Below are positions 33,187 through 44,167 of a DNA stretch of 64,000 nucleotides, piece after piece. The notes under the pieces were generated by a model. That model was not told the DNA's origin and ran no database searches. It saw only the letters and a program-made list of their open reading frames with translations. Source of the DNA: Juglans regia (Eukaryota; Streptophyta; Magnoliopsida; Fagales; Juglandaceae); contig NC_049902.1 in assembly GCF_001411555.2 (NCBI RefSeq), forward strand, positions 16,580,608 to 16,644,607. Direction: 5' to 3'. The position numbers and the translations under genes are program-made. Position 1 is the first letter of the stretch. Every line of letters starts with the position of its first letter.

Positions 33187-33808
33187 ATGTTGAAGATTCA
33201 GTTTTGATTAATTTGATAAGCTATGGAAAGGGCAACAACATGACTTAAAAGATTTGGGCACTTGCAGACTTTCAATTTATTTAATTAATTTAAAGGACTT
33301 ATTTCATTAAATTAGAATAATTGGGTTTACTATATGGGAAGGGGGCCTATGCAAGGGCATGTTGGGAAAGTTATTATTTTATTGAACTAGGGTTAGGGTT
33401 ACTGTAGCCGAGTTACTATTCACTCAGGGGTATTTTTGGAAGATGGGGTATTATTTTGGCTAGGGTTTTAATTAGGTTTTGGTTTAAATACTCTTTGTAG
33501 TCACATTTTAATAAGTTTATGAAATTTGATGAATTTATTCATTGTGAGTTGAGTTTATCTCCTCTTGTTCTTAATTGAATTTTTGAACTTATCAAAGGTA
33601 AATCACAATCTTTGTGGTGTTCCTCCTTTGTAATCTGGGTTCTTGAGACGGGTTCTTCAATGGGTCTACATTTTAATATAATCTAGGTTCTTGAAACGAG
33701 TTCTCATCGGGTCTAAGTTCTCCATCCATTGACTTGATTTTGGCTTTCTTGGAGAGTTTTCAAATTGATTGTGGGTTTAAGGGATTTCGTTCCCGCGGGT
33801 TCATATCA
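33108..33808 (+). repeat. 3' LTR of non-autonomous CRM-like copy 1
   Basis: 701 bp, starting TAATGGGAACC (first dinucleotide mutated from TG). Its first 79 bases complete the long frame (ending GPNTSSRA, stop at 33184-33186). Confidence 0.9.
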
Positions 33809-33813
33809 CAACG

Positions 33814-34067
33814 GGACCCGTATAGCACCCATATGGTCACTTTATTAATTAAGTTCATTGAATAAGATTCCAAATTCATGTATTTCACGTTATGTTATGT
33901 TTAAGTTTACGTTCATGTCAATCATGGTGATCCTATAAGACAAGAATATGTTTCAAGTTCATGTTATGTTATGTTCACGTTTACGTTGTGTTCCAAGTTC
34001 ACATTTATGTTATGTCATGCTCAGGTTCATGTTATGTTCAAGTTCATGTTCAAATTATGCATGTTCA
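33814..34067 (+). mobile_element. L1 LTR copy b, segment 3
   Basis: Resumes after the CRM-like element (GGACCCGTATAGCACCCATATGG; solo-LTR equivalent about 27625 onward). It ends abruptly in ATGCATGTTCAC, where unrelated Tat sequence begins. Confidence 0.8.
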
Positions 34068-34213
34068 CCCCCTCCAGCCCGACAAAATGAGCAGTAAACA
34101 AAAACCTACTAGGCTTTCCATGGGGTACCCAGCTCTGTGCTTTTCTTAGGACTTTGAAGAAAGGCATACACTTATCAATTCACCGGGAGATGAACTGGTT
34201 CAGGGCTGCCCCT
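34068..34213 (-). pseudogene. Tat RT/RNase H connection fragment
   Basis: About 146 bp. On the minus strand it reads like the Tat connection at 11560-11650: ALNQFISR, a stop, then DKCMPFFKVLRKAQ. It is a short scrap with no boundaries of its own, wedged between L1 copy b and the L2 LTR. Confidence 0.7.
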
Positions 34214-37200
34214 TGCTTAACGCCCATCCTTGTGGTGGGATTTTTTATAAAATGATTTTAGAAATGACGAAGGGAATTACCGTTCGATTTAAAACTTTTT
34301 CTTTCCATACCCAGGGTGCAAGACTCTACGTTATAAAATAAAATGTGCTTTGAGAATAAAAGAGGTTTGCAGCGGAAAACATTAATCTCAAAATAAAAAG
34401 ACCTCTCGTATAATTAAAACTCTCATGCCTAGACTTTCGTGCTCTTCCCCTAGGTTGTGTCCGTCCTGACACGTATTACTCATTCAGTTCCTGTGGGGGG
34501 AGGGCACACATAAAAACTTAAATGAGTTGAATACTCAGTAAGCATTACTTCATATAGTTAAAATATAATAACATAGGTTTTCAGTCATACATTTCATCAC
34601 TCCATACATACTATACGTACATGAGGCATGCATTCTTTTGAAAACATCACTAGGCGGAGTTTTTCTTTAAAAATGATTTTTTTTCGTAAAACGTATCTCT
34701 TGTTAGTGCCTTCATTTCTTCAAGAATTTGATGCATTCATACATTCTTTCTTATCACTTTCTTTGGCCGGTACACACTGTTACGCCCCGTGTGTTGGGGT
34801 TAGCGTTCTTCCTTTGGTCCTAGACTATGCCCGTGGCCAGGGTTGGGAATCCCTTGCAGTCAGGGGCAACACTAGCAGCACAACCAGTATTACTTTCCTA
34901 ACATTGCAATCTACCTAGTCCTTTGGTACCCTCTTCATTCATTCATATGGTCGTTACGTATTTTCATACATTAAATGTTCAATCCTTTCTTTCAGTTCAG
35001 TCCTTTCAATCCTTTCATTCTCAGTCATTTTCATTTATTAGTTCATTCATGGAAAAACATTATTTAAAAGCATGAGCTTAAACATCATCTTTCATGGCAT
35101 CATTTAAAGCATCACTTAAAGCACGAGACATAAGGTTCAACATTTCTTTTCGTAGAAAATACATACAATAGATACTACGTATAGTCATCCATTCACATGC
35201 ATACACTTAATACTTTGGTTGCATGAAAAGGGGCTGTCAAAAAGGGTCATACACACTTTTTGGCATGTTTTTTGTAAAACATCTTTCGTGTCATTTCGTA
35301 AAACATTGTAAAGGAAAATCATTTCATTTTCATTTTCATATCCTTTGGAAAACTTTAGAAGAGTATGAACGTAATACTTACCTGGACTCCATGCCATACT
35401 CATTTCATGTAGTCCATTCATTTACATGTCAGATGGCAACCTACATGCATACACGTAACCTTAGCGTCATTCTCTATCTAGTGCATAAGCAACTAAACTT
35501 AGAATAGAACTACACTTCACTTGAAACACTCTCCTTCTATCACGTGCTCTTACGTGTCCTTTACTATGCTAAAACCTTCGGGATCCACTTACGGCCACTA
35601 TCTCTTCCAAACTCGAGGTCTTACCTCGAGTGCTCATCCACTAAAGTGAATCCATGATTCACCTTAGGGTTAAGACATTAAGACATTCGTCTTACTCTTT
35701 TTATTGACCTCATCCTGATGCATGACACATATCGACTAAGTCACGCATCCCAATCCTAGACAATATACCCGTCACTACCTTCATGCATCTTATAGCTCAC
35801 ACTAAATCCTCATTCCCATCAATACACACCAAATGGCTTTAAGCCAACTCTGAGGCTTAAGCACTATTAACCATGTTCAGGACAGATTATCCATTACATA
35901 TGGTGAATCCATTCGTCACATGTCTAACTAGATTACACACGTACCTTACCCCTTTATCACCTAAGGCCAACATATAACATGTTGATCACTTGCTTGTGTA
36001 AATAAGCACCATACTCTGATACCAACCTTCTCTTAACCTGGCTACCACGATTTTTCATGCTACCAGTCCCTCTTGATAGTTAATCCCAATACTTAACACG
36101 ACAAGACTCTATTCATGACTACACTTTATGTCATGTTGTATAGCTCGAGACTACTCCCAAGCTGCACCATAACCTTGTCACGTCACCTGACATCTCGCTA
36201 CGTCACTCTTACACTAACTCCTCACTCATCACAAGCACGACTTCTTACTTAACCATGTCACTTCATGACATGGCCCCATGCTGCGCTACTCTTACATTTA
36301 TTCTGTCACTTCGCACATACTCTCAGCCATAAGTCAACAACACGGTGACACCTATCACCTCAGACTATAGGCCACATCATAACTACTTTTGGACATTGTT
36401 CCAAAATTCCTAACACTACTCATCACACTCTCCGCCCATCAACTACACAACCATTCTTATCTTCGCGACACACCACACGGTGTATTGCTTTGCCTCATGG
36501 AGTACACTCCATGTGTACTCCTTTCACATACGCTATGCCACATCACCATTACGGCATACACACCATTTGGTGCATTACTCTACCATATGGAGTACAATCC
36601 ACGTGTACTCTTCCCATTCCATGCTACGCCACGAGAGTACACTCCACGTGTACTCTTCCTAATCCACACAAAGCCACGTCACCCATACAGCACATCCCAC
36701 AACACTACTCAACACAATTCCCAACTACACCCAACACTTCACATATACAGCACATCACATCACCACACTACACAACGAACTCCACACTACTAACAGCACA
36801 ATCCACAACCTAACCAACCAACTAACATTTAACATAAATAACAAGGGATAGAGGGTTATACTATCGTCGGGGTTGACCCGTGCATTGTTCGTTGACCATC
36901 ACGCTCGATGACATCGGAAGGGTAGTACGTGCTGGCTAACCCAAGTACAGTGGCTATTCACCTTACATAGTGACTGTTGGGGTGTTTGGATAACTAGGTG
37001 TGGTCTTGGAATGGCTCATGGTGGCCTCGTGATGGCGGCAAGGGGTGGAACACTTTAAGCTTAGGAGGGTCGAGTTAGGTTGTTGTCCTGGGGTGGTGGC
37101 CTAGTGGTGGTGCTGAGGTGGCACAAGTCAAAGACACGGCAGCTCGTGGAGGAGTTTAGGCTGTGGGTTTCAACATGGAAAATAGAAGGGAGAGCTTGGC

Positions 37201-37417
37201 TGGCCATGGAGGAGCTTAGGGAGGTGCAGTGGAGCTTTTGGTGGCGTTGGGGTGGTCCCACGGTGGCTGGAGGCGGCAGATCTGGGCCATGCGTGAGAGA
37301 GAGTCCATGAGAGAGAGTGAGGGCTCGAGAGAGGTGGAGGGCTTGGCTGGCACGGAGGAGCTCTGGGAGGAGTCATGGTGGTCAGGGGAGGTGCTCGGAG
37401 GGGCTAGAACTGATGCA
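34214..37417 (+). mobile_element. long LTR of family L2 (partial or solo)
   Basis: Its first 260 bp match, in reverse complement, the piece at 39448-39703, whose end gives the start TGTAACACCCGTCC; here the start is eroded (TTAACGCCC). The remaining ~2.9 kb is non-coding: T-rich to about 35450, AC-rich with repeated TCCACGTGTACTC-type motifs at 36480-36660, then GC-rich with GAGAGAGAGTCCATG near 37300. No gag or pol motif was found on either strand. The right end meets L1 copy d at about 37417. Calling it all one LTR is inference from the start motif and the lack of coding. Confidence 0.55.
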
Positions 37418-39447
37418 CGATGGACACACGTAACATAATGTGTGGCCCCATGAATTGTTTGTGCCACACTTGCAGTGGACACACGTAACATAATGTGTGG
37501 CTCCATCGGCGTTAGTGCCTAGCGCGCTCCAGTGACCAGCTAGTGGACACACGCACCTGTTGACTGTTCTTCGTCAACCCAGGGAATTTCACACCTATTT
37601 AGACACTCTAGCGTGAACAAAGGAGTTCCACTAAGATATTACCCCATCCTAGAGTTTAGGGTCATGATTGATATGAATAACTTAACTAGCATACGTGACA
37701 TTTCGTAACGTGCCGTGACTTGAACATGACATAAAAGATAGAAATCTTGACGTAGCGTAACGTGAGATGAACGTAAGATGACAAACATGACATACTTTGA
37801 GACATAAATATAACATAAAATATTTCGTAACATGGTGTACATGTAACAGACAATATTTCATGACATGACATAACATGTAATAGACAATATTTCGTAACAT
37901 GGCATAAAATGTGACAACGAATATTATGTGACATGGTATACATGTAACAGATGGCATACGTAATGTGACATACTTGCAACAGATAGTAACATGTGATAGA
38001 ATATATTATGTAACAGATAAGACTTTCATGACAGAATAATTCGTGTAATAGATAAACATGTGATGACATGGCATGGAATGGCATATATAACAACATACGA
38101 ACATAAATTGTAGTTCCCTTAATCATCAAACATACACAGTAAACTGATAGTAAGTTAAGAGCTAACTTACTTCGATAGTAGCGTTCTATGGATTAAAGCG
38201 TGAAACAAGAGAAATTGCAAGAGGGTATTCTAAAAGTTAGAACTTTAATTACTAACAATTAGAAATATGAAAAGAGACAACTTAGAGTAAAATTACCATT
38301 TTATCCTCTACATGTGGAAAAATGACCATTTTACCCCTAACTTAAGGATTTCACATCCTAATTCAAAACATTACAAAAATTTACATTCCTCATGTAAATG
38401 TTGTCCTAGACTCAAATATCAACTCAAAAAAATTTAAAACCATTCATAACTATGGAAAACCCACAATGGCCGAAACATTCATAGGTCATTTCTCTTAATT
38501 TTGGTTGCAATTTCTTCCATCATCAAAACCTATGATTAAACCAAAATTTTATAACAAAAAACTTCCTATCCGAAGTTTAAAAATACACTTAAAATATCCA
38601 TCAAGAAGAGTTAATCATCAACACCAAACTTTTTGTAAAAAGACCCAAACTTTTTAACAAAAAGTAAACCCTTAAATCACAAGTTTTGACCTTAATTAAA
38701 ACATCTCCAAGAATTCCAAAAAAAGTAAATTTTTCTTCTAACATATTCATAATATCATCCTAAGATCAACCATGCTTTAAATCATCAAACAAAAGTCACC
38801 AAAATCACAAAACAACACTTGGATTTTTTTGGTTTTAAACTTAGTCCAAAAACAGAAACGTTTCTCTCAACTAACTTTGATCAATCTCTTGATTCATGGC
38901 TTAAAGACATGTGATCTTCAAACTAAAACATCTCATAGTTTAAAAATGTGTCCTAAAGAAGATCCAACCATCAAACTTAAAATCACATGGCTAAAACTCA
39001 ATAAAACATGGATCTAACCCAAAAACATAAAATCTTAGGCCTAACCGAAATCCTCTTGCATAGAAAAATCATACCTTTAAAACTAATACTGAATATCTTC
39101 AAAATAATATCCTAACATGTATATAAGAAGCTTAGGATCATCATATAAAAATATCAAAGCCTTTGGAATAAAATCAAACCACGAAATATTCCAACTTTCA
39201 CAAAACAAAAACTGTTTTTCCACTTCTAGTTTTCAAGTTTTTAAATCTAAGGAAATCTATCATCAAAAGCTTTATCCATGCAACAAAACCTCAATGAACA
39301 TTCATAAACACATGCTAACAACACTACATAAAATTTTTGGACCAAGATAAGTCCATTAGCTTGGTGAAAAATTCCAAAACATATCATACTCTCCAGTTTC
39401 ACGCCCAGAATGGCCTTTCCATGGTTAAAAATACTTTTTACCAATCA
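37418..39447 (-). mobile_element. L1 LTR copy d, segment 1
   Basis: Minus-strand L1 sequence from the 31-bp-repeat/GGACACACGTAACATAATG region to the piece ending TTTTTACCAATCA. The ACACACGTAACATAATGTGTGG block is locally duplicated at 37425-37500. About 0.9 kb of L1 that should follow is replaced by the L2 fragment. Confidence 0.8.
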
Positions 39448-39703
39448 CGTCAGGACTAACACGACCCATGAGGAAGAGCACAGAAGTCTAGGCATGAGTG
39501 TTTAAATGTATGAGAGGCCTTTTATTGTTAAAATTAATGTTTTCCACTGTAAACCTCTTTTATTCTCAAAGCACATTTTATTTTATAACGTAGAGTCTTA
39601 CACCCTGGATATGGAAGTAAAAAGTTTTAAATTAAACAGTAATTCCTGTCGTCTTTTCTAAAACCATTTATAAAAAAGTCCCACCAAAAGGACGGGTGTT
39701 ACA
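39448..39703 (-). mobile_element. L2 LTR 5' fragment inside L1 copy d
   Basis: 256 bp, reverse complement of 34214-34475. On the minus strand it begins TGTAACACCCGTCC at 39703 and ends in CCTGACG. It replaces, rather than simply interrupts, L1 sequence (counterparts of 1272-2184 in copy a are missing). Confidence 0.8.
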
Positions 39704-40227
39704 AATACTATTCAGGCTAAGATCTTTTCATGTGTCCAAATAAAACTTCTCGAACCTAATTTAGACATTTCACACTGTGATTTTGAAAACACTACACTAA
39801 ATATGCTTATCGAGATTACTATTCACTCCAACAAAATACATAATAAACTTAGTAATGAAAAATTATAAATATTCATATTAACCTATAGTGAAAATCGTTT
39901 ACCGAAATTCAACTCCGAAGTATCCCAAAAAATAATTTTACAATTTCAAACAGGTGTTTGGTCCGAAATTATGAAAATTGGTTATTGCGCCATAAAATTA
40001 TAAATAATCAACTGAGTCTAATGGCATAGACCAAAATACATTCTGACACTTCTAACTATCTCAAATAATTATACTCATATTTCTAGCATCATAGTGAGTG
40101 ATAATACAGACTATCTTGACATACTAAAACCTGTGCGATTGGTCGATTCGTAAAAACTTATAGGATTTTTGCGAGGTTCCTAAAGTCAATAGAAATTCCA
40201 CCAGTGAATTTCTAGCGGGCTATTACA
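39704..40227 (-). mobile_element. L1 LTR copy d, segment 2 (5' LTR end)
   Basis: Continues to the L1 terminus: on the plus strand ...TTTCTAGCGGGCTATTACA at 40227, i.e. TGTAATAGCCCGC on the minus strand, one transition away from consensus. It is joined directly to copy e. Confidence 0.85.
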
Positions 40228-42621
40228 GATAAATGTACATACATACACTTTAGTTCCCTTATCACTCATACACATTAAATTGGTAGTAAGTTAAAAGCTA
40301 ACTTACCTCGATCTTCGCATTTTCTAGAAAAACCTTAAGTGCGATCACGAGAAACTGAAAGTAGTGATTTCTAAAAGTTAAAACTCAATCACTAACAATT
40401 AGAAATATGGAAAAATATTAATTTAGAGTAAAATCATCAATTTACCCTCTACATGTAGAAAAAAGACCATTTTACCCCTAACTTAAGAATTTTGCATCCT
40501 AACTCTAAAAATCTAAACTCAAATATCAATTTAGAAAATTTAAAACTAAACACAACCATTAAAACTCTATAGGGGTCAAAACTTACATAGGCTATTTCCC
40601 TTGATTTTTGTTGCAATTCTTTCAAATTTTAAAACTCATGATTAAATCAAAATTTTTCTTTTAATATACTCATAACATATTCCTAATAATAATTATATTT
40701 TGAATCGTGAAAAAAAGTTATTAAAATCACTAAAACCATACTTGAACATTTCGGTTTCTTTCTAAGTCCAAAAACAGATTTTTGTTTCTAACTTGTTTTC
40801 ATCAACCTCTTGATCCATGATTTATAAAGATGTGATCTTCAAACCAAAACGTCACAGGGTTTAAAAAGGTGTCCTAAAATAGATCTAAGCCTTAAAGTCA
40901 AGATCACATGGTTGAAAATCAACCAAAATATGAATTTAGCCATGAACATCATCACTTTGCCCTAACCGAATATCTCCTTGCATAAAATTTCATATCTTTG
41001 AAACTAACATCAAATATCTTCAAAACAACATTCTAAGATGTATATAAGAGGCTTAGGATCCTTAGATGAAAATATCAAAGCCATTGAAATAAGATTAAAC
41101 CATAAAATATTTAAATTTTCTCAAAACAGAAACTGTTTTTCTTCTTCCAATTTTTAAGTTTCTAGATCTAAGAAAATCTTCCATCAAAACCTTTAATCAT
41201 GCAAAAAATCCTCAACCCATAATCATATACACATGTTAATAGTACTCCATAAAAATTTTGGACCAAGATCAATTCAATAGTTTAGTCAAAAACTCCAAAA
41301 TATAACACACTCTACAATTTATCACCCACAATGACCTTTCTGGTATTTAAACAACTTTTGAACAACCCAATGATCTTATCCACATAAACTAGACTAAAAA
41401 AGGAACAACTTTAATGAAGGAAAGTTTACGAGAAAACACTTACAAAAGCTTCGAATAAGGCATGCAAAAGAGCTCAAGAAAGCTGCCCGAGAGTGTCTTT
41501 TGTGTTTTATCAAAGCAAAGTGTAAAGAAGAGATGATTTCATGGGAAGTGGGCAAGAGGGCTTCTTAAACAATTTATAGAAGATGATAATGCTGAAATGA
41601 AGCTTAAGTGTTGGTCTTTTCTACCCAATACAATATACAAAAATCAGTCTAATATATTTTCTCTAAATTGAGAGTAAAATTGAAAGAGTGAGGTGACCCT
41701 CTAGCTTCTTACTTCAAGAACCTTCTAAACCCTTATTTTGGAAAGATCTGGCCAGCCAAGTGGAGGTGCAAAACTTAGCCAAGAAGCAATACTAATGTGG
41801 TCAAATTCGTGGGCCTTAATGGGCCTAAACCGAATGGGCATAAATTTTGGGGTTTTAAGAGGGTTTGTATTGCTATCAAACCCAAATCCAGCCCAATCAA
41901 TTTTTGAATGTTAACAAGGTTGAATAATAATGTTCTAATACAAATTTGAAGGATTAATAGCATGTAGTAGTAATTTAATCAAGCGATTAAATACAATGCT
42001 AGAAACTGATTCATTTAGGTTTTCGAGGTCACCTTTATAGTTTAAGATTTTAATTTCAACCATGCTTTTGGATTCTCAGATCGATTCCAACCATATAGGA
42101 TTTCACTAGGGTGGAAATACTCTTTCGTTTGGCACAATTTGATTGGCCAGATGGAATAGGGTTTTTTTGCTTAGGTGGGATGATCTCACACATTGATTTC
42201 TTCAAATCCATCAAACGTTCCTCATGGTGCCAAGTGTCTAGTACTATTCACTATGTGGTTAAGATCTTGCCAAGTATCCAAATAAAACTTCTCTAATTTA
42301 GTTTGGACATTTCACACTGTGATTTTGAAAACACTGCACTTGGTGCGCTTACCGAGGTTACTATTCACTCTAGAAAATTGAATAATAAAGCTAGTACTGT
42401 AAAATCTTAAAAATTCATATTTACCTACAGTGAAAATCGTTTATCGAAACTCAATCCCGAAGTATCCCTAAAAATAATTTCATAGTTTCAAACAACGTTA
42501 TTGAGTTATAACATTGACTATGTTGACAAACTAAAATCTAACACTTATAACTACCTAAAATAATTAGACTCACACTTCTAACACTATAGTGAGTTATAAC
42601 ATTGACTATGTGGATAAACTA
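40228..42621 (-). mobile_element. L1 LTR copy e, segment 1
   Basis: Minus-strand L1 from the GATAAATGTACATACATACAC region up to the AACTA target site of the second non-autonomous CRM-like element. Its left end is truncated at the junction with copy d, which shows short homology (ACAGATAAAT-like). It has accumulated more changes than copy a, including a local duplication of ATAACATTGACTATG near 42510-42620. Confidence 0.8.
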
Positions 42622-43343
42622 TGATGGGAACCAAGGTGGGCCTAGTCTTAAAGATATGTTGCAAGTTCCAGATGGGCCAAATACAAGTTCAAGGGCTTAA
42701 ACGATGAAGATTATGCTTTGATTCATTTCATAAGCTATGGAAAGGGCAACAACATAACTTATAGGCTTTGGACACTTGAAGGCTTTCAACTTATTTAATT
42801 AATTTCAAGGACCGATTTTATTTGCTTAGAATAATTGGGTTTATACCTATGTAAGGGCATGTTGGGAAAGTTATTATTTTATTGAACTAGGGTTAGTGTT
42901 ACTATAGCCAAGTCACTGTAGCGCGGCACTGTAGCCGCGGCACTATTCATCCAGGGGCACTTTTGGAAGATGGGGGTTTATTTTGGTTAGGGTTTCAATA
43001 GGTTTTGCTTTAAATACTCTATGTAGCCTCATTCTAATTAGTTTATGAAGTTTATGAAATTTAATGAATTTATTCATTGTGAGTTGAGTTTTACTCCTCT
43101 TGTTCTTAATTGAACTTTTGAACTTATCAAAAGTAAATCACAACTTTTGTGGCGTTCCTCCTTTGTAATATGGGTTCTTGAGACGGGTTGTTCAACGGGT
43201 CTAGATTTTAATATAATCTAGGTTCTTGAAACGAGTTCTCATCGGGTCTAGGTTCTCCATCTATTGACTTGATTTTGGCTTTCCTGGGGTGTTTTCAAAT
43301 TGATTGTGGGTTCAAGGGAATTCATTCCCGTGGGTTCATATCA
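42622..43343 (+). repeat. 5' LTR of non-autonomous CRM-like copy 2
   Basis: 722 bp, TGATGGGAACC to GGTTCATATCA. It contains an ACTGTAGCCGCGGC segment absent from the 3' LTR. No tandem duplication, unlike the 3' end. Confidence 0.92.
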
Positions 43344-43345
43344 TT

Positions 43346-43358
43346 TGGTATTCAGAGC
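43346..43358 (+). promoter_or_regulatory. primer-binding site, CRM-like copy 2 (mutated)
   Basis: TGGTATTCAGAGC: the initiator-Met site with one extra T compared with copy 1. The insertion would weaken primer pairing if it arose before integration. Confidence 0.8.
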
Positions 43359-44167
43359 AAGGTTTCCAATCAGGTCTGATTCTATCTTTTATTTCTAGCA
43401 TATTTAATTCTAGGGCTTCATTGTTCTAGGATTGATTACAAAAAAAAAAAAAAAGTGGTGGCTAGCATATTTCTTTACTATGTTGGGGTTGCTGAAATTC
43501 ATTGTTCTAGGGTTTGTGTTGGCTGAAATCTCTTGTTCTAGGGGTTGTCGTATATCACTTGCCCTAGGATTTTTGAGTTATTGTTAGGGTTTTCTCTACT
43601 GCTTATTCTTGGTTGTGATCAAATCAGTTGGTGAAAAGAAAAGAAAAGAAAAGAAAGGAAAGGAAAAGAAAAGAAAGGAAAAGAAAAGAGAAGAAAAAGA
43701 TAAGAAAAGAAAGGAAAAGGAAAAAAAAAAATCGTGAAAAAAAAAAAAATTGTGAAAAAAAAAAAAAGAACAAATTTTTTTTTTCTTGAGCCTTATCATC
43801 AAAGGGGGTGATTCTAGTTGGTATCTTGTCTTATTGTTACTATTTCATTCGTGTAATTTTCTTGATTCACGTGCCATTTTTTTTTCAATCATTCCGTGTT
43901 TCTCTTGTTCTTGTTTCTTATACCTAATTACTAGTTGGGATAAAACAAGGTTGCTTTGTCTTGATTGAGTCAATTAGTTCTTAAAGAACTTGAGTGGGAA
44001 AACTCTTGAGGTAAAAGGCAAAGAGAGTGTGAGACTATTATCGAAAAAAGCCAATTAAGAGTGAAACATGAGTGGAGTGTCATTATTCTTGAGTGTAAAC
44101 ACGTGAGGGAGTGTGTGAGGTTTACTTTTTTTTTTGCCAATAACATTCTCTTGTGTAGCGCCTGATA

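Larger units (their letters stand above)
28790..33808 (+). mobile_element. non-autonomous CRM-like element, copy 1
   Basis: 5,019 bp with LTRs at 28790-29517 and 33108-33808, TGATGGG start and TTCATATCA end, initiator-Met primer site at 29520-29531 and TSD CAAGG (28785-28789) / CAACG (33809-33813). The interior holds a leader with a GAAAG-rich purine run (29847-29940) and one degraded long frame (30371-33186). The frame lacks zinc knuckle, protease, RT, most of RNase H and most of the integrase core. The LTRs differ by about a 27-bp indel in a GTAGCC-rich stretch plus scattered changes. The 3' LTR starts TAATGGG (TG to TA). Inserted in L1 copy b. Confidence 0.9.

Noticed and set aside
36389..36813. 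His/Thr/Ser-rich ORFs in three frames
   Set aside because: All frames are open because the DNA is AC-rich low-complexity sequence in the L2 LTR; no family resemblance.
37061..37506. Possible host gene exon in the GC-rich part near 37.1-37.4 kb
   Set aside because: Frames are open on both strands, low in complexity and continuous with LTR-like sequence; no conserved domain or splice signals.
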